A DNA stretch of 64,000 nucleotides from Flavobacterium resistens (GCF_900182645.1 NZ_FXTA01000005.1:310001-374000), one strand, 5' to 3'; counted from the first letter of the stretch, positions 8,824 to 18,362 are shown. Translations and numbers: made by a program. Notes: a model not told the origin generated them from the letters alone.

Positions 8824-9831
8824 TTAATTTAGTAATTCAGAATTTTGTTTTTCTAATTCGCTGTAAATATCTTTTACATCTTGTGAGTTTTCTTTCTGCA
8901 AAATCAAATTAGCAGAATCTGTATGTACGAAAATCGTATTTTTTAATCCAAGGAAAGTTGTGTGCTTATCACATCCAATTACCATGTTTCCATTTTTATC
9001 TGTTGGATGTCCTTTGGAAATCAAATAATCATAAACAGATTCAAACGATCCTAAATCCGACCAAGCAAATGAAGCAGGAACAACCTTAATTTTTCTGCTT
9101 CGTTCCATTACAGCGTAGTCAATACTAATAGAAGGAATTTCCATGGATAAATTTAAATCTAAAACCCCATCTTTATTTGCTTCCCAAACCACTTTAGATT
9201 TTTCATAAACATCTGGTTGAAATTGCTTTAATTCTTCCAAAAGAACACTTGCCTTAAAACAAAACATACCACTATTCCACAGGAAATTACCTTTTGCTAT
9301 AAATTCTTTTGCTGTTGTTTCATTCGGTTTTTCACGAAAAGAAATTACCTTATCTCCTTTGGCTTCTATGTAACCATATCCCGTTTCAGGTTTGGTTGGA
9401 ATAACTCCGAAAGTCACAATAAAACCTTCATTGGCTTTTGAAACTGCTTCATTTATAGCTTCATTATAATTTTCCATTTGGCCAATAATATGATCTGATG
9501 GAGTAATAACTAAAATATCATCTGGTTCCGATGCGAATGCTGCAAAAGCAATTGCAGCTGCAGTATTTCTAGGAGTTGCTTCGACAATATTTAAATACGA
9601 TGTATTAGTTTTGTCCATTACTTTCCCACTTAAATGATGATTGTCAACATTTCCAACAACCATAACTTTATTTACCAAATGACTATTTCGATTTACAGTC
9701 ATTTCAAAAAGTGATTTTCCTTCAAATATTTCCAAGTATTGTTTTGGCTGACTTTTACGTGAAAGTGGCCATAATCTTGATCCTACTCCTCCAGTTAAAA
9801 TTACATGTGTAATTGATTTTTTTGTACTCAT
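8824..9831 (-). CDS. manC: Mannose-1-phosphate guanylyltransferase
   Basis: 335 aa nucleotidyltransferase. The N-terminal pyrophosphorylase signature GGVGSRLWPLSRKSQPKQ spans about residues 14-31, with TPSDH near 110, a FREKP sugar-binding segment near 165 and SIDYAVME near 240. It makes GDP-mannose from mannose-1-phosphate and GTP in the cytoplasm. It lacks the C-terminal phosphomannose isomerase domain of the ~470-aa bifunctional enzymes, so this is the short form common in Bacteroidota. It lies 7 nt upstream of rfbB. Confidence 0.9.
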   Translation of the reverse strand: MSTKKSITHVILTGGVGSRLWPLSRKSQPKQYLEIFEGKSLFEMTVNRNSHLVNKVMVVGNVDNHHLSGKVMDKTNTSYLNIVEATPRNTAAAIAFAAFASEPDDILVITPSDHIIGQMENYNEAINEAVSKANEGFIVTFGVIPTKPETGYGYIEAKGDKVISFREKPNETTAKEFIAKGNFLWNSGMFCFKASVLLEELKQFQPDVYEKSKVVWEANKDGVLDLNLSMEIPSISIDYAVMERSRKIKVVPASFAWSDLGSFESVYDYLISKGHPTDKNGNMVIGCDKHTTFLGLKNTIFVHTDSANLILQKENSQDVKDIYSELEKQNSELLN

Positions 9832-9863
9832 TATCTATAAATAAAAAAAAAGAATCTCAAAAA

Positions 9864-11147
9864 CTATAATCTGTTGTCAGCTATAGCTCCTAAAACTCCT
9901 TTTACATCGTATAATAAACTATTTTCTTTTTGCAATTCTGAAAAATTTAATCCTAAAAATTCAGTGTGCGCAACGCCTAAGACTATTGCATCAAATTTTT
10001 CTTTTGGAATTGAATTTACAGTTTGTAATTCATATTCTTCATGTACCTCTTTAATATTAGCTAAAGGGTCAAATACTGTTACTGATATTCCATATTCTGT
10101 CAATGATTTTATAACATCAACAATTTTAGTATTTCTGACATCTGGACAATTTTCTTTAAAGGTTATGCCCAACATTAAAAGATTAGCTCCATTAACAGAA
10201 ATACCTTTTTTTATCATCAGTTTTACTACTTGCGAAGCAATATATTCCCCCATACTATCATTTAAACGTCTTCCCGCCAAAATTATTTCAGGGTGATATC
10301 CAAATTCTTGGGCTCTTTGAGCTAAATAATAGGGATCTACGCCAATACAATGTCCTCCGACTAAGCCTGGTTTAAAAGGCAAGAAATTCCATTTCGTGGC
10401 TGCCGCCGCTAATACTTCCTGAGTATCAATATTCATTAAATTGAATATTTTAGCCAACTCATTTACAAAAGCAATATTAATATCTCTTTGAGAGTTTTCA
10501 ATAACTTTCGCTGCTTCTGCTACTTTTATTGTTGGAGCTAAATGCGTACCTGCAGTAATTACAGATTTATAAAGAGCATCTACTTTCAAACCAATTTCCG
10601 GCGTTGAACCAGAAGTTACTTTTAAAATTTTTTCGACAGTGTGCTCCTTGTCTCCGGGGTTAATTCTCTCAGGGGAATATCCCGCATAAAAATCAATATT
10701 TAATTTAAGTCCTGAAACGTTTTCTAAAACTGGCACACATTGCTCTTCAGTAACACCTGGATAAACAGTTGATTCATAAATAACAATATCACCTTTTTTT
10801 AATATTTTTCCAACTGTTTCACTTGATTTGTATAACGGAGTTAAATCAGGGCGGTTGTTTCTATCAACAGGAGTTGGAACTGTAATTATAAAATAATTAC
10901 AATCAGCAATATCTGTTGAAGAACTTGTACAATACAGTCCAATTTGTGAATTAGGTTTATCAACTAATACTTTTTGTAAATCATATTGATCAACCTCCAG
11001 AGTAGAATCTATTCCAGATTTTAAGTTCTCTACCCTCGCTTTATTAATATCAAAACCTACAACTGGATATTTTGTAGCAAATAATCTTGCCAAAGGGAGA
11101 CCAACATAACCTAAACCTATAACAGCTATTTTTATGTCTTCGTTCAT
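9864..11147 (-). CDS. UDP-N-acetylhexosamine 6-dehydrogenase (TviB/WbpO type)
   Basis: 427 aa of the UDP-glucose/GDP-mannose dehydrogenase family. It has NAD-binding GLGYVGLP at residues 11-18, VPTPVD near 90, YSPERINPGD near 157-166 and the catalytic segment GGHCIGVDPYYLA (264-276, Cys267). The GGHCIGVDPYYL form is typical of UDP-HexNAc dehydrogenases such as TviB/WbpO and differs from UDP-glucose dehydrogenases. It oxidises UDP-GlcNAc (or GalNAc) to the uronic acid. Together with the WbpP/TviC-like epimerase at 13402 it could give UDP-GalNAcA. It is the first gene after the internal promoter at 11241-11271. Confidence 0.87.
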   Translation of the reverse strand: MNEDIKIAVIGLGYVGLPLARLFATKYPVVGFDINKARVENLKSGIDSTLEVDQYDLQKVLVDKPNSQIGLYCTSSSTDIADCNYFIITVPTPVDRNNRPDLTPLYKSSETVGKILKKGDIVIYESTVYPGVTEEQCVPVLENVSGLKLNIDFYAGYSPERINPGDKEHTVEKILKVTSGSTPEIGLKVDALYKSVITAGTHLAPTIKVAEAAKVIENSQRDINIAFVNELAKIFNLMNIDTQEVLAAAATKWNFLPFKPGLVGGHCIGVDPYYLAQRAQEFGYHPEIILAGRRLNDSMGEYIASQVVKLMIKKGISVNGANLLMLGITFKENCPDVRNTKIVDVIKSLTEYGISVTVFDPLANIKEVHEEYELQTVNSIPKEKFDAIVLGVAHTEFLGLNFSELQKENSLLYDVKGVLGAIADNRL

Positions 11148-11179
11148 TTAAAAAATATTAGCTTTAATCATTACAGCAC

Positions 11180-11192
11180 ATGGCTTCGCCAT
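11180..11192 (-). promoter_or_regulatory. Short hairpin in the leader of the distal capsule operon
   Basis: The sequence ATGGCTTCGCCAT is a 5-bp stem with a 3-nt loop. It lies about 45-60 nt downstream of the predicted start site of the 11241-11271 promoter and 33 nt before the first gene. Specialised NusG paralogs (RfaH, LoaP) act at short hairpins in leaders, so this is a candidate target for the UpxY-like protein encoded just upstream. Function is inferred from position only. Confidence 0.35.
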
Positions 11193-11240
11193 TCCAAGTC
11201 CCATTAATATGCTTGGTTTACTAAAAAAGTATAATCTGGG

Positions 11241-11271
11241 CAAATATAGCACATTCAATCAATTTATTCAA
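11241..11271 (-). promoter_or_regulatory. Predicted promoter of the distal capsule genes
   Basis: On the minus strand the -7 box is TATATTTG (11241-11248) and a TTG -33 element lies at 11269-11271, with a 20-bp spacer. This matches the Bacteroidota consensus TAnnTTTG. It is placed between the terminator after the NusG-like gene and the dehydrogenase gene, leaving a leader of roughly 85-90 nt. Confidence 0.6.
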
Positions 11272-11361
11272 TACGGTTTCCCGTAATACGAATAAAACAA
11301 AAAATAAGAAAAATTCTAAAATTGTCAACTCGTTATCTATCAGCCTGTAAAAAAATACATT

Positions 11362-11420
11362 ATAAAAAAAACAGAAAATAAAACCTCAAATCTGAGCTTT
11401 TTTATCTTCTGTTTTTATTT
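11362..11420 (-). terminator. Likely terminator after the NusG-like gene
   Basis: An imperfect AT-rich hairpin (arms around AACAGAAAATAAAA and TTTTTTATCTTCTGTT, inner stem CTCA/TGAG) is followed on the minus strand by a T-run (complement of the A-run at 11362-11371). It ends the promoter-proximal capsule transcript just before the internal promoter. Confidence 0.5.
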
Positions 11421-11433
11421 TTTTTAACTAAAA

Positions 11434-11898
11434 TCACTTATATTTTATCTTGAGAACACAACCCAAAGACTCTAATACCAAAATATAATGTGTTTTTGAA
11501 ACTTCCTGAACAATTGCATCTTGATTAGTAAAAGCTCCTGAATCTAATTTTATCCTGTCTCCTACTTGAATTGAAGATACCGAAATATCACTGACGTTTG
11601 TAGCTTTTAGACTTGATTTTATTATATTTATTTCTTCATCACGAACAACCGCAGGTTTTCCAAGCCAAAACAAATATCTTACAACACCGGGAATATTAAA
11701 AACCGAATTTCGATCTATTTCGGAAAGCTGTACAAATACATATGAATTAAAAAGTGGTACTTCGACTTTTTTCTTTCGATCAGACCATTGCTTGATTTGC
11801 GTAATCAAAGGACAATAACATTCCACACCAATCTGTGTAAGTCTTTCAGCAACTTTTTTTTCCCATTTGGGTTTCGTATAAAGTACGTACCAATTCAT
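11434..11898 (-). CDS. NusG-family transcription antiterminator (UpxY/RfaH-like)
   Basis: 154 aa NusG paralog. The N-terminal NGN domain (residues ~1-105) begins MNWYVLYTKPKWEKK and contains PLFNSYVFVQL and a VVRYLFWLGKPA stretch. A KOW-type C-terminal domain (~108-154) follows (VGDRIKLDSGAF). In Bacteroides, UpxY proteins are locus-specific antiterminators encoded in each capsule operon; RfaH and LoaP are analogues elsewhere. Here the gene is the last of the promoter-proximal unit, not the first. It is followed by a terminator, a promoter and a leader hairpin, which suggests control of the distal half. It is far shorter than general NusG and lies away from secE/rplK, so it is a specialised paralog. 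Confidence 0.88.
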   Translation of the reverse strand: MNWYVLYTKPKWEKKVAERLTQIGVECYCPLITQIKQWSDRKKKVEVPLFNSYVFVQLSEIDRNSVFNIPGVVRYLFWLGKPAVVRDEEINIIKSSLKATNVSDISVSSIQVGDRIKLDSGAFTNQDAIVQEVSKTHYILVLESLGCVLKIKYK

Positions 11899-11982
11899 AA
11901 TTCTAATTTATTGAAATAAAACCTACAACATTTATCTCCTCATTAACTTTATATTAAATTTTACTTCAATATCAATTCTCAA

Positions 11983-13374
11983 TTAAGAACCAATTCCTTT
12001 ATAAACAAACCCAATACTTTCAAGTTCTTTTGCATTTAGTATATTTCTTCCATCAAATAAAAATGCAGGCTTATGCATAGAATCATATATTTTCTGCCAA
12101 TCATAACTAATAAACTCATCCCATTCGGTCAAGATTGAAATCGCATGTGCACCTTTACAAGCCTCATAAGGATCATCAAATACAGTTAACGCTTTATTAT
12201 TTTCTTCACTTGATCTTGTTTGTAAATAATCCAAATCATTCAACATTTTGCTTTCTGATACTTTAGGATCATATACCGAGATACAAGCTTGCTCATTAAT
12301 TAAATCATCAGCAACGTAAATTGCAGCTGATTCACGGGTATCATTTGTATCTTTTTTGAAAGCCCAACCTAAAAATGTTATTTTCTTATCAGCAACAGTG
12401 TTATATAAAGTCTGAACTATTTTACTAGAAAATCTTCTTTTCTGATGATCATTCATAATGATTACTTGTTCCCAATAATCAGCCACTTCATTTAATCCAT
12501 ATGATTTCGCAATATAAACTAAATTTAAAATGTCTTTTTGAAAACAAGAACCTCCAAATCCAACTGAAGCTTTTAAAAACTTTGGCCCAATTCGACTGTC
12601 CATTCCAATCGCTTTTGCAACTTCATTTACATCAGCTCCAGTCTTTTCGCATAATTCAGACATTGCATTTATTGAAGAAATTCTTTGTGCTAAAAATGCA
12701 TTTGCCGTAAGCTTCGATAATTCTGAAGACCAAACATTTGTTGTTAAAATTTTACTTTTATCGACCCAGTTCGCATAAACATCAACTAAAGCATTTATTG
12801 CCGATTCACCCTCTGGAGTTGTATCTCCACCTATTAAAATCCTGTCTGGATTTAACAAATCTGTTACGGCAGTTCCTTCTGCTAAAAACTCTGGGTTAGA
12901 CAAAATCTGAAATTGCACACCATTTCCTGTATTATCTAAAATACTTTTTATAGCTTCGGCTGTTCTTACAGGTAAAGTAGATTTTTCTACAACTATCTTA
13001 TTTTCCTTAGCTACTTTTGCAATTTGTCTGGCACATAATTCAATGTATTTTAAATCAGCTGCCATACCTTTGCCTTTTCCGTAAGTTTTCGTTGGAGTAT
13101 TAACTGAAATAAAAATTACTTGTGCTTCATCAATTGCTTTTTCAACATCTGTCGAAAAGAAAAGATTTCTTCCTCTAGCTTCGGCTACAATTTCTGACAA
13201 ACCTGGCTCATAAATCGGAATATTATTAGTATCTGGATCATTCCAGTCTTTAATTCTTTGTTCGTTCAAATCGACAACTGTCACTTGAATATGCGGACAC
13301 TTTTGAGCAATCACTGCCATAGTTGGACCTCCAACATAACCAGCACCTATGCAACAAATTTTTGTAACTTTCAT
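11983..13374 (-). CDS. ugd: UDP-glucose 6-dehydrogenase
   Basis: 463 aa. NAD-binding GAGYVGGPT is at residues 10-18, VVDLNEQRI near 33-41, PIYEPGL near 53-59, VNTPTK near 91-96, and the catalytic Cys277 lies in [12 protein letters not shown]. It oxidises UDP-glucose twice to UDP-glucuronate. The GAGYVGGP start, the IYEPGL and [10 protein letters not shown] segments and the length recall the longer animal-type UGDH more than the ~390-aa E. coli form; this is my reading of motifs, without an alignment. It lies between the NusG-like gene and the epimerase gene. Confidence 0.92.
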   Translation of the reverse strand: MKVTKICCIGAGYVGGPTMAVIAQKCPHIQVTVVDLNEQRIKDWNDPDTNNIPIYEPGLSEIVAEARGRNLFFSTDVEKAIDEAQVIFISVNTPTKTYGKGKGMAADLKYIELCARQIAKVAKENKIVVEKSTLPVRTAEAIKSILDNTGNGVQFQILSNPEFLAEGTAVTDLLNPDRILIGGDTTPEGESAINALVDVYANWVDKSKILTTNVWSSELSKLTANAFLAQRISSINAMSELCEKTGADVNEVAKAIGMDSRIGPKFLKASVGFGGSCFQKDILNLVYIAKSYGLNEVADYWEQVIIMNDHQKRRFSSKIVQTLYNTVADKKITFLGWAFKKDTNDTRESAAIYVADDLINEQACISVYDPKVSESKMLNDLDYLQTRSSEENNKALTVFDDPYEACKGAHAISILTEWDEFISYDWQKIYDSMHKPAFLFDGRNILNAKELESIGFVYKGIGS

Positions 13375-13401
13375 TTATTATACTATTAACTTAGTCTATT
13401 T

Positions 13402-14385
13402 TTATTTTAAATTATTCCAATACCAGTTTACCGCTTCCTTCAAACCATCTTGTAAAGAATATTTTGGATCATAACCTAGCATACTTTTGGCCTTATCGAT
13501 ACTTGCCAACGAATGTGGAATATCTCCTGTTCTGTTTTCTCCGTAAATAATTTTAACATCAGCAATTTTTGAATCATATTCTGAAAGGTATTCTTTTAAA
13601 CATTCTACCAAATCATTCAATGTATTACGTTCTCCAAATGCTGTATTGTAAACTGTATTAGTAGCCTCTGTATTTTGGATTTTAATCGCCAAGTCATTCA
13701 TCTGAATTACATTTTCGATATAGGTAAAATCCCTCGAATAATTTCCATCACCATTTATAATGGGGCTTTCATATTTCATCAACTGTTTTACAAACTTTGG
13801 AATTACTGCTGCATAAGCTCCTTCCGGGTCTTGCCTCTGACCAAAAACATTGAAATATCGTAAGCCAATAGTTTCTAAACCGTATGTTTTACTAAAAATT
13901 TCAGCATACAATTCATTCACATATTTAGTTATGGCGTATGGTGATAATGGTTTTCCTATAACATCTTCAACTTTAGGCAATTCCTTAGAATCTCCATATG
14001 TTGACGAACTTGCAGCGTAGATAAAACGTTTAACTTTTTCGTCTCTGGATGCTACCAGCATATTTAAAAAACCCGAAACATTTACATCATTTGTGGTTAT
14101 TGGATCATTTATTGAACGGGGAACAGAACCTAATGCCGCTTGGTGCAAAACATAATCGACCCCTTTCACGGCTAAAATACAATCTCTTAAATTGCGAATA
14201 TCACCTTCAATTAATTCAAAATTTGAATCTTCAATGAAACTATCCAAATTATGACGATGTCCAGTTGAAAAATTATCTAGACAAACTACTTTATCTCCAA
14301 GTTTCAGAAAATATTCACACAAATTTGAGCCAATAAATCCCGCGCCTCCTGTAATTAAAATAGTTCTTTGAATTGATGTTTCCAT
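13402..14385 (-). CDS. WbpP/TviC-like UDP-N-acetylhexosamine 4-epimerase
   Basis: About 327 aa extended SDR. It shows GGAGFIGSN near residues 12-20, HQAALGSVPRSINDP near 82-96, the catalytic AASSSTYGDS and YAITK (YxxxK), and GLRYFNVFGQRQDP, which is characteristic of WbpP-type epimerases that accept N-acetylated sugars. It interconverts UDP-GlcNAc and UDP-GalNAc or, as TviC does, their uronic acids. The ATG at 14385 is preferred; a TTG at 14394 would extend it by three codons. It starts close behind the Wzc-like gene. Confidence 0.87.
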   Translation of the reverse strand: METSIQRTILITGGAGFIGSNLCEYFLKLGDKVVCLDNFSTGHRHNLDSFIEDSNFELIEGDIRNLRDCILAVKGVDYVLHQAALGSVPRSINDPITTNDVNVSGFLNMLVASRDEKVKRFIYAASSSTYGDSKELPKVEDVIGKPLSPYAITKYVNELYAEIFSKTYGLETIGLRYFNVFGQRQDPEGAYAAVIPKFVKQLMKYESPIINGDGNYSRDFTYIENVIQMNDLAIKIQNTEATNTVYNTAFGERNTLNDLVECLKEYLSEYDSKIADVKIIYGENRTGDIPHSLASIDKAKSMLGYDPKYSLQDGLKEAVNWYWNNLK

Positions 14386-14396
14386 TTGAATCAAAT

Positions 14397-16847
14397 TTAT
14401 TTCTTCAATTTATTTAGAAAAGTTTTTATTGACTTCTTCTTTTTCTCCTCATCCAGATATCCGCTAGAATAATCTCCATAACCATAGCCATATCCATAAC
14501 CATAAGCCGAACCATACTTTGCTTTGTTTTCATATCCATTGAAAACAATACTTGCATTGCTTAGTTCACCTCTCTTAACTCTGGTATTCAACAATGTTAT
14601 CATATCTTTTTTAGTATAATTCTGTCTCACGATATACAAAGTTACGTCTGAGTACTGAGATAATTCTAATGCATCAGAAACTAAGCCTACAGGAGGTGTA
14701 TCCAAAATGATATAATCGTATTTATTTTTTAATTCTTCAATTAATTCTTTCATCGCCTCGCTCAAAATTAATTCTGATGGATTTGGGGGAATTGGTCCAG
14801 AAAGAATAACATCAAGATTAGGAACCTCTGTAGAATTCGTAATTTCGCTCAAACTATTTTGTCTAATTAAATAATTGACAACTCCTGTCTGAGTAGTTAA
14901 ATTAAACTCATCAGCTAATCTTGGTTTTCTTAAATCTAAACCTACAATAACCGTTTTCTTTTCACTCAATGCAAAAACTGTTGCAATATTTATAGAACAG
15001 AATGTTTTTCCTTCACCACTTATTGATGAAGTTATCATTAAAGTCTTTGAACCGCTTACCTGCTGTTTTTTATACAAAAATTGCAATGAAGATCGAATTG
15101 CCCTAAAAGCTTCAGAAAGTGCCGATTTAGGTTTGTCGAAAACAGCAAGATTTACTCCCTCTTTATTTACACCGATTACACCAATTATTGGTATTTGGCT
15201 CAACTTTGTAAGCTCCTCAGTATTTTGAATAGAATTATTAATAAACAAAATTGTTAAAACAACTAATAATGGAATCAATATTCCTAAAAACAGCGCTAAT
15301 ATATAATTAACAGAAGTTTTGGGTCCTACCAATACGCCACTTATTTCCTTAGCCGGATCAATAAAATGAATATCAGATAGATTAGAAGCTTTTACAATTT
15401 CTGCTTCGTTTCGTTTTTGAAGAAATGTTGTATAAATATTGTCATTTAAATCATATTTTCTTTTTATCTTCAATAATTCCTGTTGCTCTTCTGGCAACCT
15501 TTTAACTGTACTTTCTGCTTCGCCTATTTTAGCATTTACTAAAGATAAATCATAAACTAGAGCTGCTTTTGCAGAAACAATATTTTCAAGCAAAACGCTT
15601 TTAAGTGCCTCCATTTGATTATCAAAGTCCTTAAAAATCTTATCGCTTTTAACGGCATATGCCATTTCTGACCTTTGAGTTGAAAGTGCAATTAGCCTTG
15701 AAATATTTGTCGCAATATTCGGATCCTCAATTCCTGCAACTGATGGAGCAGGTAATCTCGAATAATCTACACTATTATTTAAATATGATTTTAGTGAATT
15801 GTAATACGTAATTTTTCTGGCGATCTGATCTTTTTCAACATCAAAATTCATTATTTTGTCAGTAACCTTCGCCCCTCCATCTTCTATTTCATATATATTT
15901 TTATCTTTTCTAAACGATTTTAATTCATTCCCTGTTTGTTTTAATTGCAACTCCATAGCAACAAGAGTACTATCAATAAATTTAATGGTATTGTTTGCAA
16001 ATTGATTTTTACCATCCAATTGATATTTCATCAACATTTTTACTGTTGAATTAAGGTATTCAACAAGTCTCGCTTTGTTTGTTCCTTGCATTGCCAAGGT
16101 CAAAATTGACCCTCCTTTATCATCAGAACCCACACTTATGCCTTTGTAACGGGAAACTGTTCCATCAAAATCATTGAATTTAACAAAATACTCGTTTCCA
16201 GTATACAAACCTGGATTATCATTAATTTGTAATTCCCAATTTAAAAAAGGCAAAGAAACACGTTCACCAACTTTGTATCTTTTTACAAATTCTACAGGCT
16301 GAACGGCTGTTTTAGAATATGAATTTTCAGCATAATTAATCAATGAAACTGAATTATTCTCAAAAGGAATATGTATCTCATATACATTTGCACTGATAAA
16401 TTTAATTTTTATCAAGGTATTTGCAAGCTGCCCTCTAGATTTATCGATATCAACATAGAATGGCACACTACCATAAGAATCAATTAAACTGTATTCCCCC
16501 ATAGTTAAGTAATCAATATAATACTGAAGCTTATTAACTACTAATTCATTATGAGATCTCGACTGTAATATTGTTGTTATTCCATTTACCTGATCTGAAA
16601 TTCCTCCCCAATTAAAAACTAAGCTTGTATTTGAGGTGAAAAAAGGATTACTTTCTTCTTTAATTGAAATTAAAGTCTGCATTCCATAAATTTTTTCTTT
16701 ACGAATATTTACCTGATATGCAATAGTAAAAGCAATAATTAAACTCACTAAAAACCATTTCCAATAGCTAATAATTTTCAGCAACAAACCTTTAAAATCA
16801 AAACTTGAATGGTTTTCAAAAATCGATAAATCTTTTATATCTAACAT
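14397..16847 (-). CDS. wzc: Wzc-like polysaccharide copolymerase with tyrosine autokinase domain
   Basis: 816 aa inner-membrane protein. It has an N-terminal Wzz domain with a membrane helix near residues 32-46, a long periplasmic coiled-coil region, a second helix near 515-535, then a cytoplasmic BY-kinase. Walker A SISGEGKT is at about 608-615, Walker A' VGLDLRKP at 635-642 and Walker B IILDTPP at 713-719. The C-terminal tyrosine cluster has eight Tyr between 778 and 797, arranged as a GY repeat, followed by a Lys-rich tail. It controls chain length and export through cycles of autophosphorylation. No Wzb-type phosphatase gene is visible in the window. The partner is the Wza-like lipoprotein upstream. 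Confidence 0.92.
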   Translation of the reverse strand: MLDIKDLSIFENHSSFDFKGLLLKIISYWKWFLVSLIIAFTIAYQVNIRKEKIYGMQTLISIKEESNPFFTSNTSLVFNWGGISDQVNGITTILQSRSHNELVVNKLQYYIDYLTMGEYSLIDSYGSVPFYVDIDKSRGQLANTLIKIKFISANVYEIHIPFENNSVSLINYAENSYSKTAVQPVEFVKRYKVGERVSLPFLNWELQINDNPGLYTGNEYFVKFNDFDGTVSRYKGISVGSDDKGGSILTLAMQGTNKARLVEYLNSTVKMLMKYQLDGKNQFANNTIKFIDSTLVAMELQLKQTGNELKSFRKDKNIYEIEDGGAKVTDKIMNFDVEKDQIARKITYYNSLKSYLNNSVDYSRLPAPSVAGIEDPNIATNISRLIALSTQRSEMAYAVKSDKIFKDFDNQMEALKSVLLENIVSAKAALVYDLSLVNAKIGEAESTVKRLPEEQQELLKIKRKYDLNDNIYTTFLQKRNEAEIVKASNLSDIHFIDPAKEISGVLVGPKTSVNYILALFLGILIPLLVVLTILFINNSIQNTEELTKLSQIPIIGVIGVNKEGVNLAVFDKPKSALSEAFRAIRSSLQFLYKKQQVSGSKTLMITSSISGEGKTFCSINIATVFALSEKKTVIVGLDLRKPRLADEFNLTTQTGVVNYLIRQNSLSEITNSTEVPNLDVILSGPIPPNPSELILSEAMKELIEELKNKYDYIILDTPPVGLVSDALELSQYSDVTLYIVRQNYTKKDMITLLNTRVKRGELSNASIVFNGYENKAKYGSAYGYGYGYGYGDYSSGYLDEEKKKKSIKTFLNKLKK

Positions 16848-16876
16848 TTCCTGAGTCTAGTTTTTAGTTTTGATCG

Positions 16877-17668
16877 TTATTTTATAATTAAATACACTGT
16901 TGTTGCCAATGATAACAAGGTAATAATTGTACCTATTGACTGTATTCCTGTTTGCCCAGTTCCCCATGTTTTTTGTCTCAATGGCTTAACATAAATATAA
17001 TCATTGGGCTGTAAGTAATAATATGGAGATTTCATGACATTCACATCAGTAAGATCAATATCATTCATTTGCACTCCCGTAGGGCTTTGACGTATTATTG
17101 TAACTGATTTTCTATCTCCAACGGTAGTAATATCCCCTGCATTTGCAACAGCCTCCATGATATTTACATGCTCTTGAAACAGTGTTTTTGTACCTGTACT
17201 TCCAACCTCTCCATTTATTGTATATCTAAAACCAGCTAATTTTACCGTTACAAATATATTGGCATCTGCTTTAAAATATTCCTCAAGCAATTTTTTCTCA
17301 ATTTTCACTCGAACCTCTTCCAGAGTATAACCAATAACATTTATCTCACCTAAAATTGGAATTCGAATATTCCCATGATCATCAACTGTAAATCCATCAA
17401 AATACAAGCCGGCTTCAGACTTTCCGCCTGTTAAAGATCCGCCTTCTGTTTTATTAAAAATTGCAATTAATTTAGGGTCTATAGCTTTTAAATTAATACT
17501 TAAAACATCATTAACCTGAAGTCTGTAAGGCTTAGTTTCAACTGCTACAACAGTATTTGATTCTTCAGAAGGATTTTTATCCTGCAGATATACTAAATCT
17601 TTTATAGGAATACATGAAGTAAAAAGCATACTAATCAGCAACAGGATATAAAAACTATTTTTTGTCAT
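16877..17668 (-). CDS. Wza-like polysaccharide export lipoprotein
   Basis: 263 aa. A lipoprotein signal peptide ends in a lipobox-like LFTSC (Cys near residue 19). A Poly_export domain follows (YRLQVNDVLSINLKAID near 48-64, then IPILGEINVIGYTLEEV) and one SLBB domain (INGEVGSTGTKTL). A hydrophobic C-terminal helix lies at ~243-262. It forms the outer-membrane export channel together with the Wzc-like copolymerase encoded 29 nt downstream. It is the first gene of the capsule locus, with a TATATTTG box just upstream. Confidence 0.88.
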   Translation of the reverse strand: MTKNSFYILLLISMLFTSCIPIKDLVYLQDKNPSEESNTVVAVETKPYRLQVNDVLSINLKAIDPKLIAIFNKTEGGSLTGGKSEAGLYFDGFTVDDHGNIRIPILGEINVIGYTLEEVRVKIEKKLLEEYFKADANIFVTVKLAGFRYTINGEVGSTGTKTLFQEHVNIMEAVANAGDITTVGDRKSVTIIRQSPTGVQMNDIDLTDVNVMKSPYYYLQPNDYIYVKPLRQKTWGTGQTGIQSIGTIITLLSLATTVYLIIK

Positions 17669-17684
17669 TGTTAAAATTTTATCG

Positions 17685-17692
17685 CAAATATA
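17685..17692 (-). promoter_or_regulatory. Predicted -7 box of the capsule locus promoter
   Basis: TATATTTG on the minus strand, 17 nt upstream of the ATG of the Wza-like gene. I see no clear TTTG at -33, only a TTTC at a suitable distance. Confidence 0.45.
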
Positions 17693-17741
17693 GCTTTTCC
17701 AATTAATCTTCGGGAAATCTATATTTCATTTGGGGTTTTAT

Positions 17742-18362
17742 TTAATTGTTTTTGAATGTTTTTTCAAATGGAACACGATGTAAAATACTTCTACCAAGAG
17801 TAACTTCATCAGCATATTCCAATTCGTCTCCTACTGATATTCCTCTTGCAATCGTAGAAATTATAATTTGAAATTCTGCAATTTGTTTATAGATATAAAA
17901 ATTGGTCGTATCACCTTCCATGGTTGAACTTAATGCAAAAATGATTTCGACAACTTTTCCGGATTTGACTTTTTCGACCAAAGTTGAAATATTCAACTGA
18001 CTTGGGCCAACTCCTTCTATTGGAGAAATTTTTCCTCCCAACACATGATAAATCCCTTTGTACTGACCTGTATTTTCAATAGCCATAACATCACGAATAT
18101 CCTCAACAACACAAATAGTCTGATGGTTTCTAGATGAATTGGCGCATATTTCACACACTTTTGTATCTGAAATGTTATGGCAATTTTCGCAAAATTTAAT
18201 ATCCTCACGCATATTTAAAAGTGCCTGAGACAAAAAGCCTGTTTGCTCCTTTGGCTGTTTAAGCAAATGAAGAACTAATCGCAGAGCTGTACGTTTACCA
18301 ATACCAGGCAATTGCGACATTTCATTAACCGCTTTCTCTATTAATTTTGATGAAAATTCCAT
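17742..18362 (-). CDS. recR: Recombination protein RecR
   Basis: 206 aa, the usual RecR length. It has a helix-hairpin-helix with [11 protein letters not shown] near residues 18-28, a four-Cys zinc finger (CENC...CEIC) near 60-75, then a Toprim domain beginning [12 protein letters not shown] and including [15 protein letters not shown]. RecR works with RecF/RecO in loading RecA at gaps. The frame is open upstream to 18479, but that extension covers two hairpin terminators of the preceding gene, so the ATG at 18362 ([12 protein letters not shown]) is chosen. Confidence 0.95.
   Translation of the reverse strand: MEFSSKLIEKAVNEMSQLPGIGKRTALRLVLHLLKQPKEQTGFLSQALLNMREDIKFCENCHNISDTKVCEICANSSRNHQTICVVEDIRDVMAIENTGQYKGIYHVLGGKISPIEGVGPSQLNISTLVEKVKSGKVVEIIFALSSTMEGDTTNFYIYKQIAEFQIIISTIARGISVGDELEYADEVTLGRSILHRVPFEKTFKNN

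Noticed and set aside
9874-10296. Plus-strand open frame of 140 codons inside the UDP-HexNAc dehydrogenase gene
   Set aside because: Antisense to a well-conserved coding region, with a composition expected of a complement frame.
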